From Scandinavium sp036271055 (GTDB lineage: Bacteria; Pseudomonadota; Gammaproteobacteria; Enterobacterales; Enterobacteriaceae): a stretch of 64,000 bases of DNA. Within the stretch, counting starts at the first letter, position 1. Each line of letters opens with the position of its first letter. Both the position numbers and the translations under genes were made by a program. The stretch spans positions 182,858 through 246,857 of the forward strand of contig NZ_DATBBJ010000070.1 of the NCBI RefSeq assembly GCF_036271055.1, read 5' to 3'. Below, piece after piece: positions 1 through 7,199 of this stretch. A model generated the notes under the pieces. It was not told where the DNA came from and did no database searches. It worked only from the letters and a program-made list of their open reading frames with translations.

Positions 1-2
1 AA

Positions 3-827
3 ACGCTTGGGCAAGCAGGCGATAAAATCTGGCTGGAAGATCCCGGTTTCCCGTTGATTCGCCCACTGATTGCGCGTCAGGGCATTGAGTTTTGTCCGGT
101 GCCGGTGGATGAAGAAGGGATGCAAATTGAAGAAGGGCTGCGGCTGGCACCCGATGCGCGTTTTGCGCTACTGACGCCCGCGCACCAAAGCCCGCTGGGT
201 GTGGCGCTATCGTTGCCGCGTCGTCATCAGCTAATGGATTGGGCCGCGCACCGGGAAGCGTGGATTATTGAAGACGATTACGACAGCGAGTTTCGCTATC
301 AAGGTAAACCGCTCCCGCCGATCAAAAGCCTCGATGCACCGCAGCGCGTGATCTACGCTGGCACGTTCAGTAAGTCATTGTTCCCGGCATTACGAACAGC
401 CTGGCTGGTGGTGCCACTGCCGCAGGTGGCGGCGTTTCGTCAGCAGGCTTCACTGACGGCGTGCAGTGTGCCGCTGCTGTGGCAAATGACACTGGCGGAT
501 TTTATGCGTGAAGGCCATTTCTGGCGTCATTTGAAAAAGATGCGCCAGCATTATGCACAACGTCGGCAATGGCTGGAGCAGGCGCTGGCAGAGCAGGGCT
601 TCCAGGTCGTGCCACAGCAGGGGGGGATTCAGTTGGTGATGTCGATTCAGGGTGATGACCGCGAGCTTGCGCGGCGCGCTCGTCAGGCCCGGCTTGCGGT
701 ACAGGCATTAAGCGACTGGCGAATGAACAGTCAGGGGGAATCTGGGCTGCTGATGAGCTTTACCAATATTTCCAGTCTGGCAATGGCGCAGCAACAGGCG
801 CGCATGCTCAGTCAGGCCATCAAATAA
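3..827 (+). CDS. MocR/GntR-family regulator, PLP-binding domain (5' end outside window)
   Basis: The reading frame is open from the window edge, so the N-terminal GntR winged-helix domain of a MocR protein lies outside; only the fold-type I aminotransferase-like domain is seen. Recognisable parts are the D-P-G-F-P segment near the start, IIEDDYDSEFRY in the middle and GTFSKSLFPALR, whose lysine is the expected Schiff-base residue for pyridoxal phosphate. MocR proteins use this domain as a cofactor or amine sensor controlling vitamin B6, GABA or taurine genes. Which member this is (PdxR-, YdcR- or GabR-like) cannot be decided without the DNA-binding domain and the divergent neighbour. A hairpin follows directly after the stop codon. 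Confidence 0.85.
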   Translation, partial: TLGQAGDKIWLEDPGFPLIRPLIARQGIEFCPVPVDEEGMQIEEGLRLAPDARFALLTPAHQSPLGVALSLPRRHQLMDWAAHREAWIIEDDYDSEFRYQGKPLPPIKSLDAPQRVIYAGTFSKSLFPALRTAWLVVPLPQVAAFRQQASLTACSVPLLWQMTLADFMREGHFWRHLKKMRQHYAQRRQWLEQALAEQGFQVVPQQGGIQLVMSIQGDDRELARRARQARLAVQALSDWRMNSQGESGLLMSFTNISSLAMAQQQARMLSQAIK

Positions 828-829
828 AA

Positions 830-858
830 GCCCCGACAAACCAGAAGCCTGCCGGGGC
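830..858. terminator. Bidirectional terminator between the MocR gene and ygaM
   Basis: GCCCCG and CGGGGC form a six-pair GC stem around a 17-base loop, just after the MocR stop and before the convergent ygaM end. A-rich sequence on one side and T-rich sequence on the other would allow termination in both directions. Confidence 0.65.
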
Positions 859-891
859 GGACGCGTATTTATTATCAGCATTACGCTTTTA

Positions 892-1218
892 TTATCGGCG
901 CAAGCTCAATAAAGCGCCAATAAAGATACCGACTGCAGCTGCGGCACCCACACTTTGCCACGGTTTATCCCGCACAAAGGTATCAGCGCAGCCCGCTGCA
1001 TCGCGTGCTGCCTGTTGAACACGAGTGCGGCCTTGCATCCTGGCTCGGGTTTCACGCAGCAAAGATTTCGCTTTGCGTTGCGCGGCATCTGCTTCGTCCT
1101 TGGCATCGCTGCCCCAAGATTTCAGCACCTCTTCCAGCGAGTCGGCCAACTGGCTGACGTCATTTTGAATATCCTGTACGCCATCATCTACATCGTTGCG
1201 GTTAGGTCTGTTGAACAT
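892..1218 (-). CDS. ygaM: YgaM, ElaB/YqjD (DUF883) family membrane-anchored protein
   Basis: This 108-residue protein matches the E. coli YgaM pattern: the start MFNRPNRNDVDDGVQDIQND, a charged coiled-coil-like middle and a C-terminal DKPWQSVGAAAAVGIFIGAL segment forming one membrane helix followed by an LRR tail. Paralogues ElaB and YqjD anchor ribosomes to the inner membrane in stationary phase; that role is known for the family and inferred here. It is divergent from ygaC, as in E. coli, and a GGGAGGATCC Shine-Dalgarno region precedes its ATG. Confidence 0.93.
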   Translation of the reverse strand: MFNRPNRNDVDDGVQDIQNDVSQLADSLEEVLKSWGSDAKDEADAAQRKAKSLLRETRARMQGRTRVQQAARDAAGCADTFVRDKPWQSVGAAAAVGIFIGALLSLRR

Positions 1219-1378
1219 GGGATCCTCCCTTGATTAACGGTGACTCTAAGTTTAGGACAGATTTTATTCCTCTGAGATGAATCACGCCTTATCAGGTCGT
1301 TTATGGATTTTTCTGAAAGCGATGCTAATGCTGAATACTGTAAGGTGGCGTGGCTGTACAGGATAACGAGGAAAGCAT

Positions 1379-1723
1379 ATGTATTTACGACCTGATGAGG
1401 TGGCGCGCGTTCTTGAAAAAGTCGGATTCACGATGGACGAAGTGACGCAGAAAATTTATGGCTATCGCCGCGGCGAGAGCTACGTCTACGTGAACCGCGA
1501 AGCAAGAATGGGCAGAACGGCGCTTATCATTCATCCGGGCCTTAAAGAGCGCAGCAATTTGCTGGCGGATCCGGCCTCCGAGATTAAAACCTGCGACCAT
1601 TATCAGCAGTTCCCGCTTTATTTAGGCGGCGATGCGCAGGAGCATTACGGAATACCGCACGGATTCAGCTCTCGTATTGCGCTTGAGCGTTTTCTTAATG
1701 GTCTTTTTGGCGAAGGACAATAA
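1379..1723 (+). CDS. ygaC: YgaC family protein (DUF2002)
   Basis: The 114-residue product is nearly the same as E. coli YgaC, from MYLRPDEVARVLEKVGF to the FLNGLFGEGQ end. It is a small soluble protein of unknown biochemical function; the E. coli gene is reported as Fur-repressed. A GAGGAAA ribosome site lies seven bases before the ATG. No convincing Fur box is visible by eye in the 160-base gap shared with divergent ygaM, so iron control is not supported from this sequence alone. Confidence 0.93.
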   Translation: MYLRPDEVARVLEKVGFTMDEVTQKIYGYRRGESYVYVNREARMGRTALIIHPGLKERSNLLADPASEIKTCDHYQQFPLYLGGDAQEHYGIPHGFSSRIALERFLNGLFGEGQ

Positions 1724-1768
1724 ACCTGCGGCTGGCTGCTTGCCAGTCGTGGCGTTCACCTTCCTGCG

Positions 1769-2206
1769 TCAGGCGTACTGACTGACACGAAACAGGCGGC
1801 GGCAGTAGTCGAGAAAATACCCATATACCGCGCCCATCATCATCGACACCACAATATTCGAGCTTACCGCAGCGGCTATCTGATGCCAGTCAGCGCCCAC
1901 AGACAATAAAATCACGACATAAACCGGTGACTGAAACGTCACATACGCCACGACATCGGCGAGATTTTTCATCCCTTTCGTTGGGCTTAAACGGCGTGCG
2001 TGCTGCATCATCCAGTCGCGATAAAATCCGTAGGGCCATGCAATTAACATGTTTACGGGAATGGCGACCATACGAGAAGAAAGTGACTGCTCAAAGCTCA
2101 TACCGGAGAGAAATATTTCAATCAACATGTTCACGACGGAACAGTAGACCACCATGGCGAAAGTGTCTGCTGCCGCATGACGCAGGCGTGACTGCGCAGA
2201 GAACAT
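1769..2206 (-). CDS. alaE: L-alanine exporter AlaE
   Basis: The 145-residue inner-membrane protein matches E. coli AlaE (formerly YgaW), which exports excess L-alanine to prevent its toxic build-up. About four hydrophobic helices are visible, with characteristic stretches FAMVVYCSVVNMLIEIFLSG, IPVNMLIAWPYGFYRDW and VSMMMGAVYGYFLDYCRRLF. It is slightly shorter than the 149-residue E. coli protein at the C terminus. It converges on ygaC and is divergent from the region leading to stpA. Confidence 0.93.
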   Translation of the reverse strand: MFSAQSRLRHAAADTFAMVVYCSVVNMLIEIFLSGMSFEQSLSSRMVAIPVNMLIAWPYGFYRDWMMQHARRLSPTKGMKNLADVVAYVTFQSPVYVVILLSVGADWHQIAAAVSSNIVVSMMMGAVYGYFLDYCRRLFRVSQYA

Positions 2207-2889
2207 CGGTATGCTCCTTGATAGAAGGGGGTTAATGTATAAAACTGGCTTTTTAACAGAGTGATGAATTGACTTTCATTTCACGCATAGAATATCTGCC
2301 TGCACTTGAAGTGACAACTAGCTCGAAATTTTTAATTAATCGCACTTTGTCGATAAAATACTCTGTGGTTGGTTGATTTTTGATTACAACGCTATTTTTT
2401 GTTCGTCCTTTGTTGTAATTCGTTTGTTTTCATTGTGTTGCGTTTTCTTGTGGATGATGGCGTATTTTCTATCATCAGGATTGCGGGCCGTAATGGTCAG
2501 AATAAAAACAATTATCCGCACATGGTTTAAGTGCTTTTAGATGTAATTTTTGCAGCATTTTATGCTGGTTTATTTATTGGCTGTTTATGCATTGTATGTG
2601 ACTATGCATGCACTGAAAGGGTTGGGCTGTTTCCATTCCTGCCGCCTGACAGAGAAGAAAGGCTTTATCTTTCAACGCTAATACAAATATTAAGACTTAA
2701 CTGTTTTTATTCATTCAAGCATTAAAATCAGAAACTGATATATAGAAAAACCCTCAAACTGATATTGATGAATATTTGTTGAGAAATGTCTGGATAAAGC
2801 CTTGGTTGCTCAGAGAGGGTGGTAAATAATTATTTCATATAATACAATTGTTCCTGTGGTACGATTTTTTTATCCCGGGGAAAGGAGTT
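2207..2889. other. AT-rich gene-free stretch between alaE and stpA
   Basis: No supported gene. The sequence is strongly AT-rich with many A and T runs, the kind of curved DNA bound by H-NS and StpA, so it probably holds the alaE and stpA promoters. One 64-codon frame (2531-2725, plus strand, GTG start) encodes a hydrophobic N terminus but has no ribosome site and no recognised relative, so I do not call it. AAAGGAG at 2881-2887 is the likely stpA ribosome site, with unusually long spacing of 12 bases. Confidence 0.6.
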
Positions 2890-2899
2890 TTAATAATAT

Positions 2900-3301
2900 A
2901 TGTCTGCAATGTTACAAAAACTAAATAATATCCGTACTCTGCGTGCGATGACGCGAGAATTCTCCATTGACGTTCTTGAGGATGTACTGGAAAAATTCAG
3001 GATCGTGACTGAAGAAAAGCGCAACGAAGAAGCGGATATGCGTGAAGGTTTGGCCGAGAAGCAGAAAAAAATCAATGCCTGGCTTGAACTTATGAAATCT
3101 GAAGGGATCTCGCCGGATGATTTCATGGCGGAGGCAAGTGGGCCGAGCAACAACGTTAAAAAGCGTGCTGCGCGTCCGGCTAAATATCGCTTTACCGATA
3201 TCGGCGGTGAGCAAAAAACCTGGACAGGTCAGGGTAGAATGCCAAAACCGCTTGCCCAGGCTATCGCTGAAGGCAAATCACTTAACGATTTTCTGATTTA
3301 A
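2900..3301 (+). CDS. stpA: DNA-binding protein StpA (H-NS paralogue)
   Basis: The 133-residue protein has the N-terminal oligomerisation helix of the H-NS family (MLQKLNNIRTLRAMTREFS), a charged linker and the C-terminal DNA-binding module PAKYRFTDIGGEQKTWTGQG followed by GRMPKP. The TWTGQGR-P loop is the AT-hook-like minor-groove contact. It resembles StpA more than H-NS by its ending KSLNDFLI and by its position beside alaE/ygaC. StpA silences AT-rich DNA, dimerises with H-NS and has RNA chaperone activity. The gene is followed by a strong intrinsic terminator. Confidence 0.93.
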   Translation: MSAMLQKLNNIRTLRAMTREFSIDVLEDVLEKFRIVTEEKRNEEADMREGLAEKQKKINAWLELMKSEGISPDDFMAEASGPSNNVKKRAARPAKYRFTDIGGEQKTWTGQGRMPKPLAQAIAEGKSLNDFLI

Positions 3302-3320
3302 ATTGATTTAAATATTGAAG

Positions 3321-3347
3321 CGGTGAGGGAAGCCTCACCGTTTTTTT
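3321..3347 (+). terminator. Rho-independent terminator of stpA
   Basis: CGGTGAGG and CCTCACCG pair across a four-base loop (3321-3340), followed by seven T residues. The T run overlaps the end of the convergent DUF2158 gene. Confidence 0.9.
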
Positions 3348-3525
3348 AACAGACACCAAAATCGCCTTCTTCATGATAAGGGGCAACATCTACCTCTTTC
3401 AGAGTATATTTCTGCCCCTGTTCATCACTCGCCGCTACGGCCACAATTTGGTCGCCATGAGTTTCGATAATTTTCATTTTTGGGCCACCCATTTTGGGTT
3501 GAACCAGATCGCCAACAGAATACAT
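3346..3525 (-). CDS. YodC-like small protein (DUF2158 family)
   Basis: A 59-residue product beginning MYSVGDLVQPKMGGPKM, the usual opening of DUF2158/YodC-type proteins, which are small SH3-like beta-barrels of unknown function. The last residues are EEGDFGVC. A GGAGAG ribosome site lies about seven bases before the ATG. The stop codon lies inside the stpA terminator T run, so the two genes converge tightly. Family assignment rests on the opening V-G-D-x-V-x-x-K-x-G-G-P-x-M motif. Confidence 0.8.
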   Translation of the reverse strand: MYSVGDLVQPKMGGPKMKIIETHGDQIVAVAASDEQGQKYTLKEVDVAPYHEEGDFGVC

Positions 3526-3679
3526 CGTGCTCTCCTTTATGAAGTCTGTTGCTTTACCTTAGCGCAGATTGGAACAAAAAGGTAAAAGAGGGTAAACGCG
3601 ATGGGCGAAAATGACGGCGCGGGTGACAATGGCTACGCTTGAAGATATTTTTTATCATCACTAATTGCATGGAGTTTGT

Positions 3680-3838
3680 ATGGGTTTCTGGCGTATCGTT
3701 TTTACTATTCTGATCCCACCGATTGGTGTGTTGCTCGGTAAAGGATTTGGCTGGGCGTTTATCATCAATATTGTGCTGACGTTGCTGGGCTACATCCCGG
3801 GTCTGATCCACGCTTTTTGGGTACAAACCCGCGACTGA
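3680..3838 (+). CDS. yqaE: YqaE/Pmp3 family membrane protein
   Basis: The 52-residue proteolipid has two membrane helices (roughly residues 3-19 and 26-46) and is almost identical to E. coli YqaE, including LLGKGFGWAFIINIVLTLLG and GLIHAFWVQTRD. Pmp3-family proteins are stress-induced and affect membrane potential and ion homeostasis. GGAG lies a few bases before the ATG. In E. coli yqaE is likewise near stpA, so this is conserved backbone. A strong hairpin follows. Confidence 0.95.
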   Translation: MGFWRIVFTILIPPIGVLLGKGFGWAFIINIVLTLLGYIPGLIHAFWVQTRD

Positions 3839-3847
3839 TAAAAAACA

Positions 3848-3871
3848 ACGGGATCGCCTGTACGATCCCGT
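3848..3871. terminator. Bidirectional terminator between yqaE and the SDR gene
   Basis: ACGGGATCG and CGATCCCGT form a perfect nine-pair stem with a six-base loop, with an A run before and a TTTT run after, serving the convergent genes on both sides. Confidence 0.9.
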
Positions 3872-3875
3872 TTTC

Positions 3876-4484
3876 TTAATAGCCGACTTTAAACACCTGC
3901 CCGCTTTGTACCCCTTCAACGCTTCGACGATAGGCCAACGCAACACGTGCTGCCGGAACGCTTTCAAATCCTGGGAAGAATGGGCCGTAAGCCGCTTCTG
4001 ATTCCGTGAGCAATGTTGGACTCACCAGATTGATTCTTATCCCTCGAGATAATTCGCAGGCTGCCGCTTTCACAAAACCGGCCAACGCCGCATTCACGGT
4101 AGTCGCATTCACACCCTGGGCAATCGGTACATCGGCAATGATCCCGCTGGTCAAGGTGATAGAACCCCCGTCATTAAGGAAATGTTGGCTTTTGAGCGCC
4201 AGACGAACCTGGCCGAGTAACTTATCCTGTAAGCCGATGGAAAAGTTTTCCGCTGTCATCTCATTGAGCGGACCGAAGAAAACATTCCCGGTAGTGGCGA
4301 TAATCGCATCTACTTTGCCCGTGCGAGCAAACAGCGCATCGACACTCGCGTCATCAGTGAGATCAACCTGTTCATCACCCTGATGACGACCAACGCGAAT
4401 AAGTGTGTGTTGCCCTGTTTTTTCCAGTTCGGTGGCTACTGCATGGCCAACGGTGCCGCTGGCACCCACAATCAAAATTTTCAT
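3876..4484 (-). CDS. Short-chain dehydrogenase/reductase (SDR) family protein
   Basis: The 202-residue protein has the SDR nucleotide-binding loop GASGTVGHAVA at residues 7-17, an N-terminal beta strand KILIVG, an acidic VDLTDD segment, and ATTGNV in place of the usual NNAG. The catalytic tyrosine motif YxxxK is not clear: the expected region reads GVNATTVNAALAGFVKAAA, so the tyrosine seems replaced. This is seen in short atypical SDRs. Substrate unknown. It is divergent from a LysR regulator 100 bases away, which probably controls it. Confidence 0.85.
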   Translation of the reverse strand: MKILIVGASGTVGHAVATELEKTGQHTLIRVGRHQGDEQVDLTDDASVDALFARTGKVDAIIATTGNVFFGPLNEMTAENFSIGLQDKLLGQVRLALKSQHFLNDGGSITLTSGIIADVPIAQGVNATTVNAALAGFVKAAACELSRGIRINLVSPTLLTESEAAYGPFFPGFESVPAARVALAYRRSVEGVQSGQVFKVGY

Positions 4485-4583
4485 CTCAGCGTCCTCTTTA
4501 TGGTCTGAACGCTATTCTTTACCTAATTGTTTGTGCGATAAACTGGCTTATGGTTAGAACATTAATAACTCATGGTTTGCAAT

Positions 4584-5483
4584 ATGGATAAACTTCGCAG
4601 TATGGAAATCTTTGTGGCGGTGGTCGAAAGCGGCAGTTTTACCGATGCTGCCGCCCGGCTTGAGATGTCTGCCGTGATGGTCGGGAAGTATATCAATCAG
4701 CTTGAGGCGAACCTGGGCGCACGTTTGCTGGACAGAACTACGCGTCGCCAGAGCCTGACCGATGCCGGCCGCGTGTATGTCGAAGAGTGTCGGCAAGTGC
4801 TGGAACACGTCGCGGCGGCGGATGCATCTGTTGAACGTCTGCGCGCCACGCCTTCCGGCGTGCTCCGCATCAGCGCGCCGACGACCTTTGGGGCATGTAT
4901 CGTTGCGCCCATCGTAGCGACTTTTTTGCAGCGTTATCCGGATGTGCGTGTGGAACTCGATCTCAGTAATCGGGTCGTCAATCTGGTCGAGGAGGGATTC
5001 GATCTCGCGGTCCGTATTGGTGATTTACGTGATAACGATCTGGTCGCAAAACCGCTGTGCCTTTATCGCATGGTGATTTGTGCTTCGCCGGAATACCTTG
5101 CCCGCGACGGTGTACCACAAACGCCCAAAGAGCTTTCGGCGCATCGTTGTTTGTCGCACAGGGTCTGGACCACGCGTAACGAATGGCGACTGCCCGGAAG
5201 TGAAACGGAAAGCCCGTGGCGGCGCGATCCGGTGTTGATATGCAATGACGGATTAGGGCTAAAAATGGCGGCGCTTGCCGGGGCCGGGTTGTTGCTCCAG
5301 CCTGAAATTTTGCTTAGCGATGAACTCAACAGCGGGAAATTAATCCGCGTGCTGGACGACTGGCTACCCGCGCCGCGCCCGGTCCATATTCTTTATCGGC
5401 AAGATTTACGTCCGCTGCCGAAGCTCAGCGGTTTTATCACGCATTTGCAAAGTGAAGTGGCGAAATTAGGGTATTTACACTGA
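4584..5483 (+). CDS. LysR family transcriptional regulator
   Basis: The 299-residue protein starts MDKLRSMEIFVAVVESGSF, the standard LysR helix-turn-helix opening, with AAARLEMSAVMVGKYINQLE as the recognition region and LLDRTTRRQSLTDAG as the wing. The rest is the type 2 periplasmic-binding-like effector domain (GVLRISAPTTFG, FDLAVRIGDLRD). I prefer this ATG to one four codons upstream because the family alignment begins here. It closely resembles regulators that control a divergent oxidoreductase, here the SDR gene. Effector unknown. Confidence 0.92.
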   Translation: MDKLRSMEIFVAVVESGSFTDAAARLEMSAVMVGKYINQLEANLGARLLDRTTRRQSLTDAGRVYVEECRQVLEHVAAADASVERLRATPSGVLRISAPTTFGACIVAPIVATFLQRYPDVRVELDLSNRVVNLVEEGFDLAVRIGDLRDNDLVAKPLCLYRMVICASPEYLARDGVPQTPKELSAHRCLSHRVWTTRNEWRLPGSETESPWRRDPVLICNDGLGLKMAALAGAGLLLQPEILLSDELNSGKLIRVLDDWLPAPRPVHILYRQDLRPLPKLSGFITHLQSEVAKLGYLH

Positions 5484-5556
5484 GGCAGGCAATCAAGTGA
5501 ATAACCAGTGGGAAAGAGTCTCGCGATTATTTCGTCACTGGCTCAGTTGTAGACGA

Positions 5557-5829
5557 TCAGGCGCGGATATCCGCGTATTCCGGTGTGGTATCAAATTCGT
5601 GTTTGGCAAACGGACACAGTGGAATAATTTTACGGTTTTCGCGGCGCATGCGTTCCACCACTTTAGCCACCAGTTGCTTGCCTACGCCCTGGCCTTTCAG
5701 GCTTTCATCCACATCGGTGTGTTCGATTATGCTGAGATGTTCGCCCGTCGGGACAAACACCACTTCGGCCACGCGATGGCCTTCGGCATCGTTTACATAA
5801 AAGCTGGTATTGCCTTCCAGAATTTCCAT
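5557..5829 (-). CDS. yjdJ: YjdJ, small GNAT-fold N-acetyltransferase
   Basis: The 90-residue protein matches E. coli YjdJ: MEILEGNTSFYVND, then HTDVDESLKGQGVGKQLVAKVV and KIIPLCPFAKHEFD. GQGVGK is the acetyl-CoA pyrophosphate loop. Such minimal GCN5-like domains (acetyltransferase type 14) often occur with small Fe-S proteins; here yjdI follows the same pattern, 13 bases upstream. The substrate is unknown. In E. coli yjdI-yjdJ lie elsewhere in the chromosome, so the pair has moved relative to that genome. Confidence 0.92.
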   Translation of the reverse strand: MEILEGNTSFYVNDAEGHRVAEVVFVPTGEHLSIIEHTDVDESLKGQGVGKQLVAKVVERMRRENRKIIPLCPFAKHEFDTTPEYADIRA

Positions 5830-5842
5830 GGTCTCTCCCGGT

Positions 5843-6073
5843 CTATTTCAGTTGGTATTTCAACGCGCCGCTTGGGCAGGTATCAATCACTCGTTGAACG
5901 GTTTGTGCGTCGACATTATCCGGCAAGATCCAGGGTTTGCGTTTCAGGTTAAATAACTCCCCGCTGCCCCGCACGCAATTGCCCGAGTGCTGACACATTC
6001 CAGTATTAAAATAGACGTCGATTTTTTCACCGCTGTAAAGGCGGTATCCCGCATCGATTAACGCTTTATCCAC
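5843..6073 (-). CDS. yjdI: YjdI, small (4Fe-4S) mono-cluster domain protein
   Basis: The 76-residue protein matches E. coli YjdI in length and sequence if translation starts at the GTG at 6073, which has AGAGG about eight bases upstream; a longer frame up to 6151 exists but adds an unrelated extension. The cysteine motif CQHSGNC and the later DTCPSGAL supply ligands of the Fer4_19-type cluster. Function unknown; it is paired with the acetyltransferase yjdJ in the same operon. Confidence 0.88.
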   Translation of the reverse strand: MDKALIDAGYRLYSGEKIDVYFNTGMCQHSGNCVRGSGELFNLKRKPWILPDNVDAQTVQRVIDTCPSGALKYQLK

Positions 6074-6185
6074 GACAAGGCCTCTGTTATTAGCGTGACT
6101 GCAGAGGTAAGCATAGACCTGTGATGGGGAAGGGGAAAGAGAGGAAATCATGGGATGCAGCGAATCGGCATCCCAGAGGACGGCG

Positions 6186-7052
6186 TTAGATCAGCTTCAT
6201 CAACACGCTAACAGGCTTCAGATTACGCAGGAATTCCCAAACTTTATGCAAGTCGACAACGCCTGCCAGCCCCAGTAATGCAAGGGTGATCAACACGGTC
6301 GAGGCGGTGATGACAATCATCAGGCGCACAAAATTACGCTGCATTCTTTCCTGCTGCTTGAGGCGATGCTCCTCTTTCTCGAACTCGACCAGCGTCGCCA
6401 TCGCTTTCGGCTGAACATAATAACGGTCATCCACGAATGCCAGGTCGTCGGTAATCACCAGTGATTTCAGCAGCAATCTGACTTTGCGGCGAAACTCTTC
6501 GTTGCGAATGTGCTTGTACCAGAGTTTTCCGTACAGCATGTCGATCACTTCATTGATGGTCACACCCGCATTGAGACGGGAAGGACGCTGCTGAATGTAC
6601 TCATTCACCAGCATGTTGAGCAGGGCGATTCGGTCACGGCTTTTAAGCTCTTTGTTGGCGAAAAAGGCCGACACCAGCTTGCCTTTACCGCGGCTGAAAA
6701 GCGTTTTGATATAAGCAAAACGTGTGCGACGGCTAAAGTTGAACGCCAGAATGCCGCCAAAACTTATTGGGCCAAAGCTGCGATGGTGAATGATTTCGGC
6801 CTGCATCGCATCGAGTTCAGGAATACTAATGCGGCGTTCATCGAGATAGCTTTCGGTGTCGTAGTCCCAGCGTGCAATCGTCACGACCGGATCCTGGAAG
6901 TCAGTCAGTTGATAACGGTTCCGATCGACATCGACCAGATGCACAGAATAGTAATCGTAAGGATCACCGCAGCGGGCGTCCTGTGAGACTAAAAGAGGAA
7001 GGCGCTTTTTCCAGCGCTTCTGGCGCATAGCCGCCATTTTGCTTTCAAACAT
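6186..7052 (-). CDS. Uncharacterised protein with C-terminal membrane helix
   Basis: I do not recognise this 288-residue protein. It is basic at the N terminus (MRQKRWKKRLP), mostly soluble and charged in the middle, and has one clear hydrophobic helix near residues 243-266 (VRLMIVITASTVLITLALLG), then a short hydrophilic tail. This suggests a tail-anchored or single-pass inner-membrane protein with a large cytoplasmic domain. It lies 112 bases from yjdI and 147 bases from the downstream end of the molybdoenzyme gene, on the same strand as both, so it may be in their transcription unit or independent. No catalytic motif is seen. Confidence 0.75.
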   Translation of the reverse strand: MFESKMAAMRQKRWKKRLPLLVSQDARCGDPYDYYSVHLVDVDRNRYQLTDFQDPVVTIARWDYDTESYLDERRISIPELDAMQAEIIHHRSFGPISFGGILAFNFSRRTRFAYIKTLFSRGKGKLVSAFFANKELKSRDRIALLNMLVNEYIQQRPSRLNAGVTINEVIDMLYGKLWYKHIRNEEFRRKVRLLLKSLVITDDLAFVDDRYYVQPKAMATLVEFEKEEHRLKQQERMQRNFVRLMIVITASTVLITLALLGLAGVVDLHKVWEFLRNLKPVSVLMKLI

Positions 7053-7155
7053 AGTGATTCCACCCGCGCATGGGCGGAGCTTATAGAAGGGATAAGTGTT
7101 TAGATCTTAGTCAGCGCATCGTAACGCGACAAGAAAGGAGTTGTTTAAAATTAAT

Positions 7156-7185
7156 CGGCCGGATGGCAGGGCGCGCATCCGGCCG
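7156..7185. repeat. REP-like palindrome, probable terminator of the YdeP-family gene
   Basis: CGGCCGGATG and CATCCGGCCG form a perfect ten-pair stem around a ten-base GC-rich loop. The GCCGGATG core resembles enterobacterial REP units, and the place just downstream of the molybdoenzyme stop fits a 3'-end stabiliser or terminator. Confidence 0.65.
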
Positions 7186-7199
7186 AATAATCGTCTTAT

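Noticed and set aside
2531..2725. 64-codon frame between alaE and stpA with hydrophobic N terminus
   Set aside because: GTG start without ribosome site, very AT-rich surroundings and no recognised relative.
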